From positions 434,001 through 498,000 of the forward strand of contig NZ_JHWJ01000001.1 in NCBI RefSeq assembly GCF_000687555.1: 64,000 bases of DNA. The letters are read 5' to 3'. Shown one piece after another: positions 36,468-45,533 of the stretch (positions within the stretch are counted from its first letter, which is position 1; every line of letters starts with the position of its first letter). The notes under the pieces were generated by a model. It did no database searches. It saw only the letters and a list, made by a program, of their open reading frames with translations, and was not told the origin of the DNA. The DNA is from [Clostridium] aerotolerans DSM 5434. Its GTDB lineage: Bacteria > Bacillota > Clostridia > Lachnospirales > Lachnospiraceae. The translations under genes were made by a program, and so were the position numbers.

Positions 36468-39400
36468 ATGGAACTGAAAACAGCAAAGCTGGAATGGCTG
36501 GAGGATCCGCAGGTTTTTGCAGTAAATCGTATCCCGGCCCATTCCGATCATTGTTATTATGAATCGGCAGAAGAAGCGCAAATTGGGGAAATGAGGCTTC
36601 GGCAGTCGTTAAATGGCACATGGAAGTTTTCCTATGCAGACAATCCAGGAGAGAGGGTAGAACGCTTTTATGAAGCGGATTTTTCAGGGGATCAATTTGG
36701 TACCATTGAGGTGCCAGGCCACATAGAATTAAATGGATACGGTCAATGCCAGTATATTAACACCATGTACCCATGGGATGGACTGGCAGATATCCGTCCG
36801 CCGTTTACAGATAAAAGCAACAATCCGGTGGGCAGTTATTTAAGAGACTTTGAGCTGGAGGCGCAGCTTAAGGGAAAACGTCAGTTTATTTCCTTTCAGG
36901 GAGTAGAGACCGCTTTTTATGTATGGGTTAACGGAATCTTTATCGGTTACGGAGAAGATTCCTTCACCCCCTCAGAGTTTGAAATCACCCATGCCTTAAA
37001 AGAAGGTACAAACCGTCTTGCCGTTGAGGTATATAAAAGAAGCAGCGCCAGTTGGATCGAGGATCAGGACTTCTTCCGGTTTTCCGGCATCTTCCGTGAT
37101 GTTTATGTGTATGCAATACCGGAATGCCACGTAGAAGATATCTTTATTCACGGAGACGTTTCCGATGATTACGAAGATGGCCTGTTACGGGCAGAGCTTA
37201 AACTCACTGGAGAAATAAGCGGAACCATTTCTGCTATTTTAAGGGACAGGGAAGGGGCAGAAGTAACCAAATGTGACGCTGTCCCAGCAAAAAGAGACGT
37301 AGAATTTACTGCCTGCGTGAAAAAAGCCCGTTTATGGAGCGGAGAAGATCCTTATCGTTATGAACTGACAATCGTGCTTACTGACAATCAGGGCAATATA
37401 AGAGAAGTCATTCCCCAGAAAATAGGCTTCCGACGCTTCGAGATGAAAAACCGCATCATGCATTTAAACGGAAAACGAATCGTATTTCGAGGCATCAACC
37501 GTCATGAGTTTAATGTGAGAAGAGGACGGAGCATTACGAGGGAAGATATGACGTGGGATATCCGTTTCTTAAAACGCCACAATATCAACGCCGTGCGTAC
37601 ATGCCACTATCCTGATCAGAGTCTCTGGTATGAGCTCTGTGATGAATATGGAATCTATCTCATTGATGAAGCGAACTTAGAAAGCCACGGCTCCTGGCAG
37701 AAGATGGGTGCCGTGGAACCTTCCTGGAATGTGCCAGGCAATCTTCCGGAATGGAAGGATTGCGTTGTGGACCGTGCAAAGTCCGTGCTGGAACGGGATA
37801 AAAATCACCCTAGTGTACTGATCTGGTCATGTGGTAATGAGTCCTATGCGGGAGAGGATATTCTTGCAATGGCTGATTTCTTTAGAGAGCGGGATCCGGG
37901 AAGACTGGTTCACTATGAAGGCGTATTCCACAACCGGGAATATGACAGAATCAGTGATATGGAAAGCCGGATGTATGCAACTGCATCTGACGTCGCAGAT
38001 TACCTGAAAGGCAATCCGGAAAAGCCATTTGTCCTTTGTGAATACATGCACGCCATGGGTAATTCTCTGGGCGGAATGCATAAGTATACGGAATTAGAAG
38101 ATCAGTATGACATGTACCAGGGAGGCTTTATCTGGGATTACATGGACCAGTCTCTGATGAAGAAGGACGCCTATGGAAAAGAGCACATGACATACGGCGG
38201 CGATTTTGGAGACCGGCCAACGGATTACAGCTTCTGTGGCAATGGCATTGTATATGCAGACCGAACCGAATCACCCAAGGCCCAGGAGGTTAAATATCTG
38301 TATCAGGATATTCGCCTCACTCCTGATTCTAGGGGCGCAACCATAGAAAACAGAAGAATGTTTACGGATACTTCTGATTTGGAGTTTGTATACACCGTGT
38401 TAAAGGATGGAGAACTTGTCTTCCAGAAGAGCTTCTACGCAAACGTTGATCCCCTGCAAACACAATTTATCCAGATGGAAGTTCCGGAGTTTCCAGAGCC
38501 AGGAGAATATGTACGTCAGGTCTCAGCCCTGTTAAAACAGGATACCTTATGGGCTGATGCCGGATTTGAGATTTCTTTTGGAGAAAATGTTTATCTGGTA
38601 GAAGGGAAAACAGAAAGCTCTTTAAAAGAGCCTTTGAAGGTGATTTATGGTGATGTCAACATCGGAGTTTTCGGAGACGGTTTTCGGGTATTATTCTCCA
38701 GACAGGAAGGAAGCATTGTTTCCCTGGTCTATGACGGAAAGGAATGGGTTGGAAGACCTGTGATGCCGGTATACTGGAGAGCTACTACGGACAACGACAA
38801 AGGCAATAAATTCTCTGTAAACAGCTCTGTCTGGTATGGCGCAGGACGGTTTTATCGCTATGACAATAAGAACTGTGAAGTGGAGGAGGGAGATGGATTC
38901 ATAAAAGTAACTTATCTCTATGAATTATCCACAGTTCCAAAATCCTCTACAAAAGTCACCTATCTGGTAGATGGAAGCGGTGCCATTCAGGTTAAGGCCG
39001 TATATCAGGGGCAAAAAGGACTTCCTCAGCTCCCTGCTTTTGGCTTAAGGTTCATCACCCCGGAATCGGTAAAGAAATTTGCCTGGTACGGAAGAGGGCC
39101 GGAGGAAAATTACAGTGACCGTAACAAAGGCGCAAGGCTTGGAATCTATAAGGATACTCCGGAAAATAATGTATCCCGGTATCTGGTTCCCCAGGAATGC
39201 GGCAACAGAACTGAGGTCCGTTGGCTGAAGGTATCCGATATGGAAGGCCATTCCATTGGGTTCCGGGCAGTAAATCAGCCATTTGATGCTTCTGTTCTGC
39301 CATATACGGCAGAAGAACTGGAATCAGCGACTCACAGAGAAGACCTTCCGGCGGTGCGTTATACCGTGGTGAGCATCTTAGGTGCCATGAGAGGTGTAGG

Positions 39401-39494
39401 CGGTGACGACAGCTGGGGAGCACCAGTTCATCCGGAATACTGCATCAGCGGTGAAGAAGAACTTGTTACAGAATTCATCATTGAAAAGCGATAA
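36468..39494 (+). CDS. lacZ: Beta-galactosidase, LacZ-type (GH2)
   Basis: 1008 residues, close to the 1023 of E. coli LacZ, with the five-domain order: sugar-binding jelly roll, Ig-like domain, TIM barrel with acid/base Glu in SCGNESYAG and nucleophile Glu in LCEYMHAMGNS, a second Ig-like domain and the C-terminal Bgal_small_N domain (about 735-1005, FAWYGRGPEENYSDR). The frame can begin at ATG 36432, but AAGGAGGG eight bases before ATG 36468 decides the start. Last gene of the glycan operon; may be partly transcribed from its own TATAAT at 36428. True substrate could be another beta-galactoside-containing oligomer. Confidence 0.93.
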   Translation: MELKTAKLEWLEDPQVFAVNRIPAHSDHCYYESAEEAQIGEMRLRQSLNGTWKFSYADNPGERVERFYEADFSGDQFGTIEVPGHIELNGYGQCQYINTMYPWDGLADIRPPFTDKSNNPVGSYLRDFELEAQLKGKRQFISFQGVETAFYVWVNGIFIGYGEDSFTPSEFEITHALKEGTNRLAVEVYKRSSASWIEDQDFFRFSGIFRDVYVYAIPECHVEDIFIHGDVSDDYEDGLLRAELKLTGEISGTISAILRDREGAEVTKCDAVPAKRDVEFTACVKKARLWSGEDPYRYELTIVLTDNQGNIREVIPQKIGFRRFEMKNRIMHLNGKRIVFRGINRHEFNVRRGRSITREDMTWDIRFLKRHNINAVRTCHYPDQSLWYELCDEYGIYLIDEANLESHGSWQKMGAVEPSWNVPGNLPEWKDCVVDRAKSVLERDKNHPSVLIWSCGNESYAGEDILAMADFFRERDPGRLVHYEGVFHNREYDRISDMESRMYATASDVADYLKGNPEKPFVLCEYMHAMGNSLGGMHKYTELEDQYDMYQGGFIWDYMDQSLMKKDAYGKEHMTYGGDFGDRPTDYSFCGNGIVYADRTESPKAQEVKYLYQDIRLTPDSRGATIENRRMFTDTSDLEFVYTVLKDGELVFQKSFYANVDPLQTQFIQMEVPEFPEPGEYVRQVSALLKQDTLWADAGFEISFGENVYLVEGKTESSLKEPLKVIYGDVNIGVFGDGFRVLFSRQEGSIVSLVYDGKEWVGRPVMPVYWRATTDNDKGNKFSVNSSVWYGAGRFYRYDNKNCEVEEGDGFIKVTYLYELSTVPKSSTKVTYLVDGSGAIQVKAVYQGQKGLPQLPAFGLRFITPESVKKFAWYGRGPEENYSDRNKGARLGIYKDTPENNVSRYLVPQECGNRTEVRWLKVSDMEGHSIGFRAVNQPFDASVLPYTAEELESATHREDLPAVRYTVVSILGAMRGVGGDDSWGAPVHPEYCISGEEELVTEFIIEKR

Positions 39495-39504
39495 CTATGA
39501 TTGG

Positions 39505-39550
39505 GCAGGCAATGTTGTTTTATAAAAACACTTTGCCTGCTTTCTTTTAT
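39505..39550 (+). terminator. terminator of the glycan utilisation operon
   Basis: GCAGGCAA / TTGCCTGC with an inner pairing of TGTTTTTA-type bases, followed by TTTCTTTT; located 10 bases after the lacZ stop. Confidence 0.85.
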
Positions 39551-39660
39551 AAAAAATCATGGGAAGGGGTTGTTTTTCTTTTGCCTGCGTGGTAATTTGA
39601 TAGAAGAAATATGCGATCACCCGGCAAGTACGGGATACAAGGAGAGAGCGAGGAGAAGGC

Positions 39661-39990
39661 ATGATCATTCATTTTGATGAGACAGAGGAAAAAGTACTTC
39701 CTCATTTTAACGGGGGAGAAAAGGAATTCAACACCAGGATGTATTTGGACGAGCTTAATAAGATACAAAGGGGAAGACTGGCTCCAGGGGCATCCATTGG
39801 AATGCATACCCACGATACCAGCAGTGAGATCTTTTACATACTGGAAGGAGAAGGAACTGTTATCTATGACGGGGGAGAGGAAGCAGTATCTCCAGGTGTC
39901 TGCCACTATTGCCCGAAGGGACATACCCACAGCTTAATTAATACCGGTGATAAGGACCTCATATTTTTTGCAGTTGTTCCTGTGCAATAA
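39661..39990 (+). CDS. Small cupin protein
   Basis: 109 residues forming one cupin beta barrel. Metal-ligand motifs GMHTHDTSSEIFYILEGEG (H, H, E) and GHTHSLINTG (H) are complete. Single-domain cupins of this type are often sugar isomerase- or dioxygenase-like, or ligand sensors; the role is unknown. GAGGAGA precedes the ATG. The DinB-like gene follows after 15 bases and is probably co-transcribed. Confidence 0.88.
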   Translation: MIIHFDETEEKVLPHFNGGEKEFNTRMYLDELNKIQRGRLAPGASIGMHTHDTSSEIFYILEGEGTVIYDGGEEAVSPGVCHYCPKGHTHSLINTGDKDLIFFAVVPVQ

Positions 39991-40005
39991 GAGAGAAGGG
40001 GGCTT

Positions 40006-40701
40006 ATGAAGTATTTTGGAGAAGGTTTGAGTGAAAGTCATAAGGAATTAAATTCTATCATTCGAAAGAAGGATAGGATAGAGGAGGCAAAAACTCTTTT
40101 TCTGGACATACATAAAAAGCTGCACCTTTCGAATATAACAAAAGAAGAGGAAAATGAAGTCGATCAATTGTTCTATGACTTAGAGACATGGGAATATTCT
40201 GTAATGCCTGCCAGTAAGGATGAGACCATCGCTTGGGTGGTCTGGCATATTGCAAGAATTGAGGATCTGACCATGGGTATCCTGGTGGCAGAAGGAGAAC
40301 AGCTATTTAATGAGGATTGGAAGCAAAGAATAAATGCTCCCATTACAGACTCTGGCAATGCCTTAGATGATAATGGTATCATGCATCTAAGCAAAAGCCT
40401 GGTAATAGAGGAATTACTACGTTACCGGTCGGCCGTTGGAATGAGAACAAGGCAGATTGTTGCAGACTTACAACCAGGAGATATGGTCAGGAAGGTCACC
40501 CCACTGGCCATTGAAAAAATACGGCTGGAAGGTGGCGTGACGGACGAGGAGGACTCCAGATGGCTTCTTGACTACTGGGGCGGTAAAGATGTGGCCGGAC
40601 TCCTTTTAATGCCTCCCACACGCCATATGATGCTCCATATCAATGACTGTTTTAAATGGAAGGAAGCCATAAGAGCAAAGAAGAAACTGTATCTGGTTTA
40701 G
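40006..40701 (+). CDS. DinB superfamily protein
   Basis: 231 residues, all-helical. The DinB-like metal site is suggested by three histidines: WVVWHIARIEDL (first), and HMMLHINDCF near the C-terminus. DinB/YfiT-type proteins are metal-dependent thiol transferases or hydrolases with diverse substrates; several are induced by DNA damage. GAAGGGGG precedes the ATG. It probably forms a two-gene unit with the cupin. The fold assignment comes from the pattern of helices and histidines and is moderately sure. Confidence 0.78.
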   Translation: MKYFGEGLSESHKELNSIIRKKDRIEEAKTLFLDIHKKLHLSNITKEEENEVDQLFYDLETWEYSVMPASKDETIAWVVWHIARIEDLTMGILVAEGEQLFNEDWKQRINAPITDSGNALDDNGIMHLSKSLVIEELLRYRSAVGMRTRQIVADLQPGDMVRKVTPLAIEKIRLEGGVTDEEDSRWLLDYWGGKDVAGLLLMPPTRHMMLHINDCFKWKEAIRAKKKLYLV

Positions 40702-40730
40702 ATTAAATTATCTAAATGTTCATAAATAAC

Positions 40731-40759
40731 TTGACAAATGAAAATATTGGCAGTATTCT
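40731..40759 (+). promoter_or_regulatory. sigma-A promoter of the exporter leader
   Basis: TTGACA and TATTCT separated by exactly 17 bases; expected transcription start near 40766, about 330 bases before the first exporter gene. Confidence 0.8.
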
Positions 40760-40804
40760 AGTGATTGAAAATAATTATAAAATTAAGAAAAGGAGGCAGA
40801 AACG

Positions 40805-40912
40805 ATGAGAAACATGAACAACGGAATTATAATTAAAGGAATCGGCAATGTTGTAGTTAATATGAAATTCATTCAGTCTGCCTCATCGAACATAGAAGAC
40901 CTCTGCATGTAA
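40805..40912 (+). CDS. 35-codon leader ORF upstream of the ABC exporter
   Basis: ATG with AGGAGG eight bases upstream, 35 codons, TAA stop. The peptide begins MRNMNNGIIIKGIGNVV and ends IEDLCM; it has no membrane segment long enough to span and no known domain. With its strong ribosome binding site, position between a consensus promoter and a transcription terminator, and lack of homology to a domain, it is best read as a regulatory leader peptide, comparable in position to BmrB upstream of bmrCD in Bacillus subtilis. It could instead be a small functional peptide. Confidence 0.6.
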   Translation: MRNMNNGIIIKGIGNVVVNMKFIQSASSNIEDLCM

Positions 40913-40950
40913 TAAGCAAGGGATCATAGACTCTTAACAGGAGTATCTTT

Positions 40951-40995
40951 ATGTGTATGAACCGCAGTCTGTATGGGCTGCGGTTATTTTTTTGA
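40951..40995 (+). CDS. 14-codon leader peptide overlapping a terminator
   Basis: ATG 40951 with AGGAG seven bases upstream, reading MCMNRSLYGLRLFF and TGA. Codons 4-14 are written by the terminator hairpin and its T-run (40960-40993), so a ribosome in this frame must sit on the hairpin. This is the layout of antibiotic-responsive ribosome-mediated attenuators: stalling or slowed translation would prevent terminator folding and let RNA polymerase reach the exporter genes. The C-terminal LRLFF run resembles the Arg/Leu-rich ends of known resistance leader peptides (recalled similarity, not searched). Confidence 0.65.
   Translation: MCMNRSLYGLRLFF
40960..40993 (+). terminator. attenuator-type terminator inside the leader ORF
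   Basis: AACCGCAG / CTGCGGTT arms with a 10-base loop, then A and T7. It lies within the 14-codon ORF. Confidence 0.9.
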
Positions 40996-41001
40996 GAATT
41001 T

Positions 41002-41042
41002 ACCGAAAAAGACCGCTTTGCGCTGTTTTTTTCGGTTTTTTT
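41002..41042 (+). terminator. second terminator-like hairpin before the exporter
   Basis: ACCGAAAAA / TTTTTCGGT arms enclosing a loop with an inner GCG/CGC pairing, followed by about seven T; only 50 bases before the exporter start codon, so it must also be read through for expression. Confidence 0.75.
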
Positions 41043-41092
41043 CTATATTTGGGCAGAAATCAACCAGTTTAAAAATGTTTAAAGGAGGAAGT

Positions 41093-42835
41093 ATGAAAAA
41101 TCTGTGGAAGTATTTAAAGAAGTATTGTTTCCTGTATATCCTTGCAATCACCGCGATGTTCATCAGCGTTTTTCTCGATGCAATGTCTCCCCAGATCACG
41201 AAGCATATTATTGATGATGTGATCGTGGGCGGTAATATGCAGATTCTGATGAACCTGCTGTTAGGACTGATAGGAATCGGATTTGGAAGAGCGATTTTCC
41301 AGTACACCAAGGAATTTATTTTTGACTATGCTGCGGCGGGGATAGGAAGCGGTCTGAGAAAGGATTTATTCGATCATATACAGACCTTATCTATGGATTA
41401 CTTTGATGGCCACAATACTGGGGAATTGATGGCAAGAATCAAAGATGACGCAGAACGAATCTGGAATGCATTCGGTTTCGTGGGAATGCTGGTTCTGGAA
41501 TGCACCATACATACGATTATTGTGCTTGTCTGCATGTATCGCATCAGTCCGATACTTACATTAGTACCTTTGGCTATCATGCCACTGATTGCCTGGTATG
41601 CCATTAAGATGGAGAACGGTCTTGGGGAAGTATACGATAAGATCAGCGAACAGACAGCAGAATTAAATACCGTAGCCCAGGAAAATCTTGCCGGGGTTCG
41701 TACGGTAAAGGCTTTTGCCAGAGAAGAATATGAAATCGGCAAGTTTAGAAAGCACAATAAGAAATATTATGACTTAAACATGAAACAGGCAAAGCTTCTC
41801 ATTCGCTATCAGCCGAATATCTCATTTTTGTCTAAAATCCTTATGATATCCGTAATTGTAATCGGAGGAATTCTTGTTATTTATGAGAAAATGACCATCG
41901 GTGAATTAGGTGCATTTTCCGAATATGCCAATAACATTATCTGGCCCATGGAAATGGTAGGCTGGCTGAGCAACGATTTAGCCGCAGCCATGGCTTCCAA
42001 CAAAAAGATCAAGGCAATCATGGATGAAAAGCCGGTAATCAAGGATGCAGAGCAGCTAGTGTGGCCGGAACATATTAATGGCGATCTTACTTTTGACCAT
42101 GTAAGCTTTGAACTTGATGGAAAACAAATCCTTGAGGACATTGACTTCTCTTTAACCAAGGGAAAGACTCTTGGGATCATGGGAGTTACCGGCTCTGGAA
42201 AAAGCTCCATTGTCAATCTGATCCAGCGGTTTTACGATGTTACGGATGGAAAGATATTGCTTGATGGAGTGGACGTGAGGGAGCTGCCTCTGTCCCTGTT
42301 AAGAGGTCAGATTTCTGTGGTCATGCAGGATGTATTTCTCTTTTCTGACAGCATTACGGAAAACATTAAAACAGGAAATAAGGATGCCACGGAATGGGAG
42401 ATTGTCCAGCAGGCTTCCATATCAGCAGAAGCCCACAACTTTATATCTAAGCTTTCTGAGCAGTATGATACAGTAATTGGAGAACGAGGAGTAGGCCTTT
42501 CCGGAGGCCAGAAGCAGCGTATCAGCATTGCAAGGGCAATTGCAAAGAAAAGTCCTCTGCTGATTCTTGATGATTCTACTTCAGCTCTTGATATGGAAAC
42601 AGAGAGAGAAATTGAAGCTCATCTGTCAAAGCTTAATAAAAGCTCTAAAATTATTATTGCTCACCGGATTTCTGCAGTTCGAAATGCAGATGAGATTCTG
42701 ATTCTTTCTGAAGGAAGGATTATAGAACGAGGAACCCATGAAGAGCTGATGAACATGAGAGGACAGTATTATAAAACATATCAGGTTCAATACGGAGAGG
42801 AGGAAGTAACATGGCAGTCAATTCCAGCAGAATAG
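41093..42835 (+). CDS. Heterodimeric ABC multidrug exporter, degenerate-site subunit (BmrC/YheI-like)
   Basis: 580 residues: six membrane helices (about 15-310) fused to an ATPase domain. Walker A GVTGSGKSS and signature LSGGQKQRIS are standard, but Walker B reads LLILDDSTSALD, with Asp where the catalytic Glu should be. That substitution marks the non-hydrolysing site of heterodimeric exporters. The start is ATG 41093, preceded by AAAGGAGGAAG; the open frame extends 40 codons into the leader/terminator region but has no reason to start there. Overlaps the partner gene by 25 bases. Expected to export drugs or peptides. Confidence 0.92.
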   Translation: MKNLWKYLKKYCFLYILAITAMFISVFLDAMSPQITKHIIDDVIVGGNMQILMNLLLGLIGIGFGRAIFQYTKEFIFDYAAAGIGSGLRKDLFDHIQTLSMDYFDGHNTGELMARIKDDAERIWNAFGFVGMLVLECTIHTIIVLVCMYRISPILTLVPLAIMPLIAWYAIKMENGLGEVYDKISEQTAELNTVAQENLAGVRTVKAFAREEYEIGKFRKHNKKYYDLNMKQAKLLIRYQPNISFLSKILMISVIVIGGILVIYEKMTIGELGAFSEYANNIIWPMEMVGWLSNDLAAAMASNKKIKAIMDEKPVIKDAEQLVWPEHINGDLTFDHVSFELDGKQILEDIDFSLTKGKTLGIMGVTGSGKSSIVNLIQRFYDVTDGKILLDGVDVRELPLSLLRGQISVVMQDVFLFSDSITENIKTGNKDATEWEIVQQASISAEAHNFISKLSEQYDTVIGERGVGLSGGQKQRISIARAIAKKSPLLILDDSTSALDMETEREIEAHLSKLNKSSKIIIAHRISAVRNADEILILSEGRIIERGTHEELMNMRGQYYKTYQVQYGEEEVTWQSIPAE

Positions 42836-44586
42836 ATGAAGAACAGAAGGCAGTCCTAAAAAAAGACACCATGCTCCGGATGTTTAAGTATTTACTGGAT
42901 TATAAAAAGCAGATTACCATCGTTTTATTTATTATGGCAGGAACCATTGCCATAAGCATGATGGCCCCCCTGATTATGGAATATGCCATCAATGTCTGTG
43001 TAGCCCAAAAGGATATGAAAGGGCTTTTAAGGCTTGGAGCCGGAGCACTGATTTTGTTTCTATTGTTTCTTGCAGGAACCAAGATCCGGATGCGTCTTAT
43101 GGCAGAAGTATCCAATAAAGTGCTTTTATCGATTAGGGAAGAATTATACCAGCATATCCAGTCTCTTGGATTCGGCTTTTTCGACAGCCGCCCTACTGGA
43201 AAAATACTGGCAAGAATTATTGGAGATGTGAATTCCTTAAAGGATGTATTATCGGACAGTGTGACACAGCTGATACCGGACCTATTAACAGTCATCTGCG
43301 TAGCAGTTATCATGCTGATTAAGAATTACCGGCTGGCTATGGCCGCCCTTCTTACGCTTCCAATTCTTGCAATCGGACTATTTCTGATTCAAACAACCGT
43401 ACATAGGAGATGGCAGATTTATAGAAAAAAGACGTCTAACTTAAATGCATACGTTCATGAAGATCTGTCTGGAATCCGCATTATCCAAAGCTATGCAGCG
43501 GAGAAGGAAACAAAAGACGTGTTCCATGATCTGGTGAACCAGCACTACAAATCTTTTATGGATGCGGTACTTGTAGCAGATGCTTTTGGACCTCTGGTAG
43601 AGATTACCTGGGGACTTGGTGGCTTCCTGCTTTACTTCATCGGAATTAAGATCATAGGCGTGGAACAAGTGGGAATCGGTACCTTCCTTGCATTCTCCAC
43701 CTATATAGCCATGTTCTGGAGCCCAATCCGCAATCTGGCCAACTTTTACAATAAACTGACCACCAACATCACTGCAGCAGAACGTATCTTTGACATTATC
43801 GATACAGAGGCAGAAATCATAGACCAGGAGGGCGCAAAAGAGCTTCCGGAGTTAAATGGAGAAGTAGAATTTAAAAATGTTTCCTTTGCATACAGCGATG
43901 AGCCTGACCGTCTGATTTTAAGCGATGTGAATTTTCTTATAAAACCAGGAGAAACCATTGCACTGGTAGGGCCTACAGGAGCGGGTAAAACTACGATTGT
44001 TAACTTGATCAGCCGCTTTTACGAAGCCACAGAAGGGAAAATCTTTATTGACGGCCATGAGATTAAGGATGTGACCTTAAACAGCTTACGGAGCCAGATG
44101 GGTATTATGACCCAGGACAATTTCCTCTTTTCCGGTACCATCCGGGATAATATCCGGTATGGCCGTCTTGATGCCACGGAAGAGGAAATTATTGAGGCAG
44201 CCAAGGCAGTCAGTGCTCACGAGTTCATCATGAAGCTTGATGAGGGATATGATACGGTCATCAGTGAAAGAGGAGCAGGACTTTCCATCGGCCAGAGACA
44301 GCTTCTGGCATTTGCAAGAACCATGGTCTCAAAGCCGGGAATCCTGATTCTTGATGAGGCCACCTCAAGCATAGATACCCATACCGAGCTTTTGGTGCAG
44401 AAGGGAATCGATGCACTCCTGAAAGGAAGAACTTCTTTTATCATCGCACACCGCTTATCAACCATACGGAAAGCAGACCGGATTTTCGTCATTGACCAGG
44501 GAAATATTATGGAGGCAGGAAGCCATGAAGAGCTCTTAGCCGTAAAGGGTGCCTACTATAATCTGTATCAGAGTCAGTTTGCCTAG
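42811..44586 (+). CDS. Heterodimeric ABC multidrug exporter, catalytic subunit (BmrD/YheH-like)
   Basis: 591 residues: six membrane helices (about 30-330) and ATPase domain with Walker A GPTGAGKTT, canonical Walker B ILILDEATSSID and an altered signature LSIGQRQLLA. Its signature pairs with the Asp-type Walker B of the partner, so together they make one degenerate and one active ATP site, the arrangement seen in BmrCD and TM287/288. Translationally coupled to the partner by a 25-base overlap, with GGAGAGGAGG upstream. No terminator follows before the patatin gene. Confidence 0.93.
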   Translation: MAVNSSRIDEEQKAVLKKDTMLRMFKYLLDYKKQITIVLFIMAGTIAISMMAPLIMEYAINVCVAQKDMKGLLRLGAGALILFLLFLAGTKIRMRLMAEVSNKVLLSIREELYQHIQSLGFGFFDSRPTGKILARIIGDVNSLKDVLSDSVTQLIPDLLTVICVAVIMLIKNYRLAMAALLTLPILAIGLFLIQTTVHRRWQIYRKKTSNLNAYVHEDLSGIRIIQSYAAEKETKDVFHDLVNQHYKSFMDAVLVADAFGPLVEITWGLGGFLLYFIGIKIIGVEQVGIGTFLAFSTYIAMFWSPIRNLANFYNKLTTNITAAERIFDIIDTEAEIIDQEGAKELPELNGEVEFKNVSFAYSDEPDRLILSDVNFLIKPGETIALVGPTGAGKTTIVNLISRFYEATEGKIFIDGHEIKDVTLNSLRSQMGIMTQDNFLFSGTIRDNIRYGRLDATEEEIIEAAKAVSAHEFIMKLDEGYDTVISERGAGLSIGQRQLLAFARTMVSKPGILILDEATSSIDTHTELLVQKGIDALLKGRTSFIIAHRLSTIRKADRIFVIDQGNIMEAGSHEELLAVKGAYYNLYQSQFA

Positions 44587-44648
44587 ACTTTAAAAGGGAT
44601 TGACCGGATGGAAGAAATGCAATAGAATAGAAGTCGAGGTGATAAAAG

Positions 44649-45530
44649 ATGACAGAAGGAGCATTGGTTTTGGAGGGAGGATCCCTTCGCGGCGTTTTTA
44701 CAGCCGGAGTCTTAGACGTATTGATTGAGCAGGAGATAGAATTATCCTATGTAAACGGCGTTTCTGCCGGTTCCATGTCGGGCATGAGCTACATCAGCAA
44801 ACAATCGGGCCGGACCATCAGGGTCAATCTGGATTACGTGAGAGACAAACGGTTTTTAAGCTTCCGCAACATGGTAAGAAACCGTTCCATATTTAACTTT
44901 GACTTTTTATTCGGGGAATTAAGTGATACCCTGGTTCCCTTTGATTATGATACATTTAACAATTCCAGGCAGATCTTTGAGGTGGTCGCCACCAGATGTA
45001 AGACTGGAAAGCCGGAGTACTTTGAAAAAAGCACCAGTGAAGATTTTATCAGCGCGGTAAAGGCTTCAAGCAGTATTCCGGTTCTGTCCAGTATGATTTC
45101 TGTGAATGGGAAGAAGTATCTGGATGGAGGCTGCTCCATGCCAGTAGCCTATCAAAGAGCCATAGACCTTGGATATGAAAAGGTTGTAGTGATTCTTACA
45201 AGAGAGAAGGGGTATCGGAAGCCTCTCCTTGATAAATGGACGAAAAAGGGATATGAGCGGTATTTTGGACCGCTGCCAAAGCTTTTAAAAGCTCTTCAGG
45301 ATGTGCCGGAGCGGTATAACCGGATGCAGGAAGAGATTGATCAGCTGGAGGCGGAAGGCCGGATATTTGTCATACGCCCGGATAAGCATGTAACCGTGCA
45401 AAGAACAGAACAGGATAAGCGGAAGCTGGAATCCCTCTATGAAGACGGAAGAAGGCTTGCTGAGGCCAATTTAGATGATTTGAAGCGGTATTTGGGGATA
45501 GCAGAGGAAGGAAAGGAAGAGACGGTATAA
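44649..45530 (+). CDS. Patatin-like phospholipase
   Basis: 293 residues. All patatin elements are visible: oxyanion loop EGGSLRGVFTAGVLD, nucleophile Ser in GVSAGSMSG and catalytic Asp in YLDGGCSMP. A predicted cytoplasmic acyl hydrolase acting on phospholipids or related esters, with a Lys/Arg-rich C-terminal third. The ATG follows GAGGTG, and the stop lies three bases before the start of pcrA, so the two are co-translated. Confidence 0.92.
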   Translation: MTEGALVLEGGSLRGVFTAGVLDVLIEQEIELSYVNGVSAGSMSGMSYISKQSGRTIRVNLDYVRDKRFLSFRNMVRNRSIFNFDFLFGELSDTLVPFDYDTFNNSRQIFEVVATRCKTGKPEYFEKSTSEDFISAVKASSSIPVLSSMISVNGKKYLDGGCSMPVAYQRAIDLGYEKVVVILTREKGYRKPLLDKWTKKGYERYFGPLPKLLKALQDVPERYNRMQEEIDQLEAEGRIFVIRPDKHVTVQRTEQDKRKLESLYEDGRRLAEANLDDLKRYLGIAEEGKEETV

Positions 45531-45533
45531 TTT

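Noticed and set aside
40973-41092. N-terminal extension of the first ABC exporter subunit
   Set aside because: The frame is open through the two terminators but the true start has AAAGGAGG and matches the family start; the extension is noncoding leader.
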